This document shows positions 56,601-64,000 of a DNA stretch of 64,000 nucleotides, one piece after another. This DNA is from Adiantum capillus-veneris (taxonomy: Eukaryota > Streptophyta > Polypodiopsida > Polypodiales > Pteridaceae). How positions within the stretch are numbered: position 1 is the first letter of the stretch; each line of letters begins with the position of its first letter. The notes under the pieces were generated by a model, which saw only the letters and a list, made by a program, of their open reading frames with translations, ran no database searches and had not been told where the DNA came from. The position numbers and the translations under genes are program-made. The stretch covers positions 8,910,648 to 8,974,647 of the forward strand of contig CM043968.1 in NCBI GenBank assembly GCA_014529385.2, in the 5' to 3' direction.

Positions 56601-57601
56601 AATGTCCTTGTGGTTAGGAAATCAATGATATATTAACTCCATGCAAGTGCAATGTTTACCTGAAACAATGTCGCGTGATCCACTAGTCGGTTGGCACTAC
56701 ATATAGCACAATTGTTAACATAAGCATGTCAATTAGTATACATAGTTGGCCAATAAACCCCTAACTGTTTCAGTCTCTAGTGTGTTTTCATTGTTGAACA
56801 ATGGAATGCACAATCCTGGATTTGTGCTTCTTCAAGATAGCACTCGAATTCCTCCGGATTTATACATAATCGTAGAATCTGGTCCGACCCTAGATGATAT
56901 AGCCGTCCTACAATCAACTGGAAGTTTTTTGTTTGTCGAATTGTTTGTTGTTTGGATCTGTCTTCTGTGTCATCAAAACTACCTCCAAAGGAAAGAATGC
57001 TAACAATTTCCTGAGACCATTTGGGTATCATTTCAATATTAAAAAGATAAGCATCTGGTATGTCATCATCTACTCCTTCAGGAGCTTCCCCGTTGTGTAG
57101 CCCTGAAAGATGATCCGCCCGTAGATGAGTTTTACCCTTTTTGACTACCACTGTGAAATCAAAGTCTAGCAATATAATAAACCATCGTACAATTCTCCTT
57201 GTATTGCATGGTTTATTTACCAGATATAAAAGAGCTTGATGATCTGTGAAGAACACAAATTTGTTTGCGAGAAAATAATGCCAAAATTTCTTTACAGCAT
57301 AAATCATTCCTAACCCCTCTCTTTCGGTGGTTGTGTAGTTCTTTTCCGCACTATTTAACTGTCGGCTTGCATAACAAACTGGAAAATCCATTGTTCCGTC
57401 TCCAGGTTAAGCCAGAATACTCCCGATTGCATATGCCGATGCATCAATGTGAACATGGAATATCTTTTCCCAATCCGGTGCTTTAAGTACAGGTGTTGAT
57501 ACAAGGTTTCCCTTCAGCTTTTGGAATGAAGTTTCACACTCCTCAGTCCAATCGAAACTGACTAGCAAACGATACAGAGGTTGTGCAATGATAGCATACA
57601 T
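56600..57601 (-). pseudogene. Element B RNase H, linker and first integrase zinc module
   Basis: In one frame: PLYRLLVSFDWTEECETSFQ and VSTPVLKAPDWEKIFHVHID (RT thumb to RNase H, first RNase H Asp in HIDAS), a TAA where CAA is expected (GSILA-stop-PGD), then FPVCYASRQLNSAEKNYTTT, FTDHQALLYL, FTVVVKKGKTHLRADHLSGL and a linker. The zinc module EEAQIQDCAFHCSTMKTH ... GVYWPTMYTN ... NNCAIC follows. The end at about 56580 is a deletion point. RNase H digests the RNA of the RNA/DNA hybrid. Confidence 0.88.
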
Positions 57602-58654
57602 GTATATGAATCTTCAATAATATCCGCATTGTCCCAGGAAGGATTGCACTTGTTTCGCATTAGTAGGCCTGTGCAGGTCTACTATGACCTTGATTTTTTC
57701 TAGGTCTGTGGTTATGCCATTTCTTGAGACAATGTGTCCTAAAATGCGGCCTTGCCTAACCATGAAAATACACTTTTCCAGGTTAAGACAAATTCGATAT
57801 GTTCTGCACTTCTCGAATACCTTTTGTAAATGGTCAATATGCTCCTCTCGTAGAAGAGAGTGTACACAAAGATCATCCATGTATATTTCTAAGAATATTC
57901 TCAGGTATTCTTTGAACGCATGAGTCATTAGCCTTTGAAAAGTAGCTGGGGCATTAGTTAAGCCAAAAGGCATAACTCGATATGCATAGATTCCCCATTC
58001 TGTGGCAAACGCAGTTTTATGTTGATCCTCTATTGCAATTGCCAATTGGTTATATCTTGAAAACCCATCTAAAAAGGAATAAGCCCGTTTCCAGGCCACC
58101 CTCTCAAGGACATGTTCTGTGATCGGCAAGGGATAATTATCCCTCATGGTGGCTGCATTTACCTTCTTGAGGTTTACACACACTCACAGTTTTCTGTCCT
58201 TTTTGGGGACAACCACAATGGGTGACACCCAATCTGTATGTTTGATTTCATAGATGAATTCAACATCCATCATCTTGTCAATTTCCTCTTTGATTCGTTT
58301 AGCAAATGTGTCATTATATGTATAAGGACGTTGTTTGCTAGGTTTGGCATCTGATTTCAAAGGAATTGTATGTTGGCATATCGGTGGATCAACTCCTTTG
58401 AGGTCTTTGTAGGACCATGCAAACACATCTTTATACTTCTTGAGAAGTTGTGTTAGCCGTTCTTCTTCTTCAGGCTCTAAATCAGTTGCTATATAGACCG
58501 GCTGAGGGTTTTCACTTGGTTCAGCGAGATCTATTCGTTTTGCATTTTCCGGCCCATCGTAAGATTCCTGGTTTGTTCTTTCCCTAACTGGTGGTGTCAT
58601 TATGATTTTTCTGTCCTGGATGGTGAATTTTCGATAGTGTGATGGCACATTCAT
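57602..58654 (-). pseudogene. Element B reverse transcriptase
   Basis: Start region NVPSHYRKFTIQDRKIIM and VFAWSYKDLKGVDPPICQHT, then PSKQRPYTYNDTF and WVSPIVVVPKKDRKL. A TGA stands for an expected Arg codon before VCVNLKKVNAATMRDNYPLP. Then FLDGFSRYNQLAIA, TEWGIYAYRVMPFGLTNAPA and the catalytic YMDD (57872-57883), ending QSFLGQCGYY with a second TGA for Arg. One frame throughout. The sequence is of Ty3/Gypsy type, and GTYAYRxMPFGLTNAPATFQ is close to Athila. Two nonsense codons disable it. Confidence 0.92.
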
Positions 58655-58824
58655 GTTTCCTTTTTCTAACTCCTCCTTACCATCACTATCTCCCTCAGTA
58701 GTCCATACCTCTCATAAAGACCGTTTCAATTCTTGGTATTTCTTTTTACGATCCAATTTGGTCCACTCTAAGTCTTTTGTTGTTTCTTGTTTTGATTTTT
58801 GAGATTTTGTTTCTGTTTTAGCTT

Positions 58825-59256
58825 TCAGTATTTGTTTTCTTTCCTCTTGCGTTCTTTCCCTTCGAACCTTCGAGAATCTCCCTGATCCTCTGCTTTGACA
58901 AGCATTAGATAGTGAGTTTTATCTTTGATCCTCGGCATCAGATTCTCTCTCGCTTTGTTTTCTGCTCGTTTTCTCCTATAGCGTTCCTGGCGTCTAGGGT
59001 GCTGATTGGCAAAATCATAAAACTTGATATTCTCTGTTTTCTCCCCACACTCGCTTGAGTTGTCTGAACACTCGTTATTTACATCGTCATTTACCTCCAG
59101 ATACTCAGAGGAGTTATAAAACTCTTCTTGTTCTGGTGGTTCTACAGTCTCATCTCCTTCTGGTATAACACTTACTATGTAATAGGGTAGCACATCATAG
59201 CCATCCTTATCGCAAAATTTTGTTGTTGGACTATCTGTAATGGTACAGGCATCCAA
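58825..59256 (-). pseudogene. Element B acidic/basic linker between protease and RT
   Basis: 143 codons with an acidic first half (EGDETVEPPEQEEFYNSSEY) and a very basic second half (RRQERYRRKRAENKARENLM). No known domain recognised. It lies between protease and RT in a different frame from both, so frameshifts flank it. Confidence 0.6.
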
Positions 59257-59458
59257 TGTTGCTAGTATGTGTTCCCATTCCAGAGGTTCTCAGGCATCTT
59301 CATGAAAAGGTTCCGGAATATAACCCTTGTCCTCAATCGCTCTTTCTAAGACACATTCCTCTCTTTTTAAGCTCCCACAATGTGAAGCTCCACACATCCA
59401 TAGCTCTTTTTGTTGCCCTAACCATGCTAGGAGTTCCTAACCTGCCAATGTAGCTAGA

Positions 59459-60110
59459 TCAATGGTTCACATCCTTGTAACTATGGTCTTTCAAGTGTAT
59501 TTTGGTTGTTGTCTCGCCATGTTTGAGGTATATGTGGTCATAACCCCAATCCTGGACCATCTTTAATTGTCTCATGAATGGTCTTCCCAAAATGATCTCG
59601 TAATTGTTCTTTTTGTCAAAATCGACTATTGCAAATGTATGTTTATACTCGATTCCGCATGAGGTGACAATCACTTTTTCTAAGAGTCCTAGAGGCTTCT
59701 CCATGAACCCATCTTCCAATTGTAATTTCATTCTGGTAGCTCTCAAAGCTGGTTTTCCCCATTTCTTTGGTGGTGATAGCAACTCCTGCTCCACTGTCAA
59801 GAATAGCTTTGGAAACTACTCCTTGGAATTCTACTGGTAGCGTGGTGTTTCCATCTTCTTCCTCGCAATACTCTCCAACCTTGTTTACAGGTACTAGCCT
59901 AGTGTTTAGTTGAGGCATGTCTAATTCTCTGATCCCTTCTTGAAGCTTTGAGGTGGGGTCTTTTACTCCAAATTTTTCTAGGCATTTGCCTATTGTGGTC
60001 CACATGTTCGGTCGTAACCTTAGGAGTTCGGCTAATGTGATTGTGCATGCCACCGGGGTGGATAATAACTCAATCAACCCTTGTGAATCCATCACTCTAT
60101 TAGAAGAAAG
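59459..60110 (-). pseudogene. Element B canonical aspartic protease (between gag and RT)
   Basis: TLPVEFQGVVSKAILDSGAG at about 59780-59840 has the DSG catalytic triplet of a retropepsin. A frame change follows at about 59760. The second frame carries FAIVDFDKKNNYEIILGRPF (ILGRPF flap-side motif, about 59590) and MVQDWGYDHIYLKHGE. The protein cuts the Gag-Pol polyprotein. It is clearly distinct from the domain after integrase in element A. At its N-terminal side it is in frame with Gag. Confidence 0.87.
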
Positions 60111-63100
60111 GCTTTGAGATGGGATTGCTCTCACCTCAGACTTGGCTTCATACTCTCCTAAGTAAGAGGGTAGAGTTTTTAGTGAGTCTCGTTGACTGTG
60201 CCCCGAACTAATTGATCCTTGGTCTCCCCCTTGTGAATGTATATCAAAGTTCATTTGCGATCTTGCCTCAAATTCTTCAATGGGAGGTAAGATCTCATTT
60301 TTCTCTTTTCTCGTGCTATTCATGTGGTAACTTACCCTGTTAGCTTTGTTGGCCTCACGGATTTTCTTCCATAGATCATCTAGACCCTTACAATCCTTAC
60401 CCATTTCTATCAATGTTTTAGGCTGAAACTCGTCACTTGCCTCATCTGTCGTATTTGACACTACGATAGGCTTTCCCCTAGACTCATAAGCATTCATGAG
60501 TCTTTCCTTCATTTCTACTTGTTCCTCTAAAGTTGGTTTGATCGGGGCTGGAGTTGGTACTTCATGCCAATTTGCAGGTTTACCAAGCGGGTTTTCTATC
60601 AAAGATTGAGCTGTTTCAATCATCTTTCTACACATTTCCAACCTCTATTTTTCTATTTCAGCATATGGATAAGTCATCCATCTTTGCTCTTGGGTTTGGT
60701 TCTTTTTGAGTCTGGCTTTGTAAGCTTTTAGAAGTGCATCTAACTGCTTGTTTACCTTTTTTGCCAGTACCGATCCTCCTGATCCTGCACTTTTGGGTTC
60801 TGCTATTTCCTTAGGTGCTATGGTTGCCGTAGAGTGTGAGCTTAGACTAGCTAGATCCTCTAATCGTTCTAATCTATCCTTCGTGTGTTTTAACTCCTCG
60901 GATAGAGCCGTTTGCTCTCTTTCTCTCCTGGCTTTCATACGCACCTTTCTAGCTTTCCAGGTGCTTCTCTGATTTTTTGTTTCTGAACTTGGGCCATCAA
61001 TTTTTGGCTCTTCAATTATGGATTCATTTGTCATTCTTTGAGCTTGGGCTAGTGTTACTATCCGAATAGGTATTATTGTTTTGTTTTCTGACCCTCCATT
61101 GGAAGGCACTGCTTCCAGCATGCTCAAGGTAGTTTGTGCTCCTTTGATCGGGTTCTTAGGGCAATCAAGAATCAAATGAGTAACTCCACACTCGGTGCAA
61201 TATGCGTTAACTCTAATGGTTTCATCATGAGGACAGTCTCTTAGCCAATGGTCTCCACCACACTTGTAGCAGGGTCCTTTATGCTGTTGAGGTGCTCCTT
61301 GAGCTCCTCTTTGTTGGTATGCATGTCTGTGCCCGCCCATGCCTCCGTTGGCTATGAACAACAATGTTCGTTCATCCAAGCTATATCTTCCTTCTCTTGC
61401 TGCCTGCGCAGCTGTTGGTGATCCTGTATTTCCTATCATGCTCCAAGGTTCTGGTGTTGAGGGTTCTTCCGGTTGATAATAGACAGGATTTGCAGCATAT
61501 CCATTGGGATCTTCATAATATGCATGCATAGGCACCAATGCCTTCTCTTATGATTTGGTTACAGTTTGTGTGTATCTTATGCCGACTGGTCGTAATCCTC
61601 GTAGGGGTGGTTGTTGCCCCAACATTAGTTGTGGTCTTTCTACACCTACAGGTCCTGGTAGGTTGCCTCCTTGATACCTAGGCATCGGTGGAATTTGAGG
61701 AGATGCTACTTGAGCTTGGGGAGCGTAAGGTCTCTCTCTCACATATTCCTTGTTATAATAACATTCCTCCGTCCCATGGTTTGTCCATTTTTGTTCAATA
61801 GTACACCACTTGGGCTGTTTAGCGTGTGGTTTGGCGTACAAGTTAATATTTTTAAGCACTTCTTCTACAAGATGCTCGTGGCTTACAGCTACTTCTCCTT
61901 TTGGTGCTGTCTTAGCGGACTTGCTTCCACTTTGTTGCGAGGATGATTCATCGTCGAGATCCTTGAACTCACCCTCTTTGTAGACCGCACAATTGTATAC
62001 AAGGTAAAGGGCCTCCTTAGTTAACTCATTTAACATCGTGCTCCTCTTCATATGTAAGTCCTTCTGGAGATCTGCATTCCTTAGTCCTTGGATAAATATA
62101 AGTATAAGTCTGGACTGAGTTGGTAGTTCTTCCACAGGGCAGAACTTAACATATCATTTTAGTCATAAGGATGCCTTTCGTACAGATTCCTCTTCTTTCT
62201 GTTTGAATTTATGGATTTGTGAGACTGTGTTATGAGCTATCCCCCTTTGTGAGAATTCCTCGATAAACTCGTCAAACACCTCCTCCATAGACTCAAAGTC
62301 TCTCCGCTCCACAGAGTCAAACCAAGTAGCAGCGTCATCCTCTAGGGTTAATCCAAACCCTGCAAATTGGGTAGGGAAGTCTAGCACCTCTTCAACTCTA
62401 ATTACACGCACAAAGGCTGCTACATGATCTCTCGGATCCCTGTTTCCCGTGTATTTCTTGTTTACCCATTTTTGCGCTTGAGAAGGTCTAATTCTACGAT
62501 GGTCTACAAATCTCATCATTGGATCTTCTCGTCCCAATCTATATACCTCCTCTGGCCTTCTATAGTAGGCAGATTCCTCTCCCAGTGTTGCTCCTAAGCC
62601 ATAATTTCTAACAGTTCTTGCAAGAGATGGTTCATTTCTTCGAACTCGCTCTATGGATGGTCTTCCTGGCTCTGTTGACCCTTGAGTCTTTGGCTTACTC
62701 TCTCCTTGATACCGTGAATAGAGTGGTGGTTCTTGTAAATCCCTTATCCCTCGTGCGACTTGATAATCATCTTGGTTTCGGTCCCGTTCCAATGTTGCAC
62801 TCTATCGAATCCATGCCTACAATGATGGTTGAGTTGCCGGTTGGTTTTGGTTGTTGAGTATCTATGGTTGGGTAGAATGTGAGGTCGCGTCATACTCCTT
62901 TGAAAAGGGATTTGTCGACTTTCTAGGGCTGTAGGTGTCTCTTGGCACTTCATCATGGGCATATGTTGATGCTCCTGGAACTATTGCCTTTTCTACTTCC
63001 TCTGGGAGAATACGTTGGTATTCTCGCCCGTACCTATCAACAAAAATGATATCCTTCCCCATAGCAATTTCATAAGAGAATAAATAAAGAACCTTGTCTT

Positions 63101-63779
63101 TGCTTAACTCGTTTGGGTAGGGTTCTTTGCAATGAAAGTAAGAGACTATTCCCTCGCTCTCATGCTTGTAAATTTCCACATTCTCATTATAAGTTAAGAT
63201 CCTGGTTGTTTTCTTATCATACATAAAAAGTGCTCTAGGTCGATCAATGTTTGGAGGCGGTTATTGAGTTTCTGAAACCATTTTCCCCTTCGCCACGTTA
63301 TCTCCATATCTATTGTAATCCTTAGGGTTACTAACTATCAGATAGTGGTTTCCTTTTTCGACTCGAAATCTATCTCCATCATCATAGACACGAATTAACT
63401 CTAGTCTCTGAGCCGGTCTTTCCTCAATACAAACACACTTGCGTCCTCGATAGTTAGAATAAACTAGGGCTCCCCTCGAGTTTGTTCCTTCTAAGAAGAT
63501 CATAGTGAACTTGTAATCATTCAAAGGATTTAGGGAGGTGCTTCCTCATGGCATTGGTCCGTCATAGGTGAAACCTCCTAGCTATTGACTACCCATCATG
63601 AAGAAGGATTTGTTTGATGAAGTGTCAGTATCACTACCCTCCTCAATAATCGGTGCTAGTGGATCTAGCCTTGCCTGAGTTACACTCTCCTCGGTGGACA
63701 CTAAGCTACCTTCGTCACCTGCCACCTTTTGGTCTCTAGAAATGTGTCTTCCTGATCTTAAATTCATCAAACTTAGCAA
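60111..63779 (-). pseudogene. Element B Gag polyprotein (one frame, many nonsense codons)
   Basis: The pieces 63779-63582, 63524-63261, 63224-62862, 62792-62163, 62135-61548, 61538-60645 and 60641 onward are all in the same reading frame and are separated only by stop codons. The N-terminus has MNLRSGRHIS. The capsid part around 62300-62480 reads NRDPRDHVAAFVRVIRVEEV and WFDSVERRDFESMEEVFDEF, the Ty3 Gag (retrotrans_gag) pattern. Zinc knuckles at about 61200-61290 are CYKCGGDHWLRDC (C-x2-C-x4-H-x4-C) and CTECGVTHLILDC (one residue shorter). A later part is acidic with EFEARSQMNFDIHSQGG. Gag forms the virus-like particle. The 63261-63779 upstream portion is longer than in ordinary Gag. Confidence 0.86.
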
Positions 63780-64000
63780 TGCAATTTATTACAAATCCAG
63801 CCACTCACCTGACAAAGGATCAGTCTCCGCACAACTTCTTGCTTTGCCACTGAATATACCTGTACACAAGCGTTTTAATTTTGGCAATCGAATCAAAGCA
63901 TCTAACCGCTAGACGTGATTTTAGTAATGATTGGTATAATTGGAGAGTTAACCTCAACCACTACTGTATTTTATACACTGTTGATGTTCTAGATTAGGTC
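63780..64000. other. Element B leader between gag start and 5' LTR (partial)
   Basis: A+T-rich, no coding signal seen. The tRNA-Asp primer site and 5' LTR expected on the minus strand are not reached before the window ends. Confidence 0.55.

Larger units (their letters stand above)
48783..64000 (-). mobile_element. Element B: giant Athila-like Ty3/Gypsy retrotransposon (5' end outside window)
   Basis: Minus strand: from the right edge gag (to 60642), protease, linker, RT, RNase H, first zinc module, a deletion junction at about 56580 removing second zinc module, integrase and second protease-like domain, then the basic tail, non-coding spacer, palindrome array, coiled-coil ORF, polypurine tract and 3' LTR (48783-49710). 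More than 15.2 kb lie within the window and the 5' LTR is not reached. Same family as element A; the two complement each other's deletions. Nearly all nonsense codons are C-to-T type changes. Confidence 0.9.

Overview
This window is a gene-poor stretch of a large land-plant nuclear genome made almost entirely of nested transposable elements. The evidence for a plant is an Athila-like Ty3 element primed by tRNA-Asp, Copia elements primed by initiator tRNA-Met, a CACTA element with a TNP2-type transposase, and pseudogene fragments of ribosomal protein eL19 and of a plant neutral/alkaline invertase. I could not identify the species or clade. I see no intact host gene, no tRNA or rRNA gene and no CRISPR array.

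Layout. 1-9406: degenerate 3' ends of a LINE (non-LTR) family on the minus strand, in nested tandem duplications (2.1 kb units, each with a 442-bp inner duplication) and interrupted by (GT)n(GA)n tracts. 9407-11516: remnant of a minus-strand Copia element (gag start, leader, primer site, 5' LTR). 11517-12109 and 43808-48782: one further LINE-derived array, on the plus strand with a period of about 1.2 kb, split by element A.

Element A (12110-43807, minus strand) is a giant Ty3/Gypsy retrotransposon. It carries two insertions. The first (15151-28060) has a 9-bp target duplication and weak Mutator-like ends. It holds an eL19 pseudogene, two invertase fragments with introns, and a nearly intact young Copia element (19023-24767) with three LTRs. 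The second (28998-36705) is a 7.7-kb CACTA element with a 3-bp duplication; removing it rejoins the host reading frame. Element A has also lost gag to mid-RT, and its integrase zinc region is inverted.

Element B (48783 to beyond 64000, minus strand) belongs to the same family as A and complements it: it keeps gag, protease, RT and RNase H but has lost the integrase core. Combined, the family plan is LTR - tRNA-Asp site - gag - protease - RT - RNase H - zinc module(s) - integrase - second aspartic protease-like domain - basic tail - array of four 24-bp palindromes about 285 bp apart - long coiled-coil ORF - polypurine tract - LTR, an estimated 17-18 kb. The extra protease, the palindrome array and the coiled-coil ORF are the most unusual content of the window.

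Order of events: LINE-derived arrays; then A and B; then the Mutator-like and CACTA insertions into A; then the Copia element inside the Mutator-like insertion.
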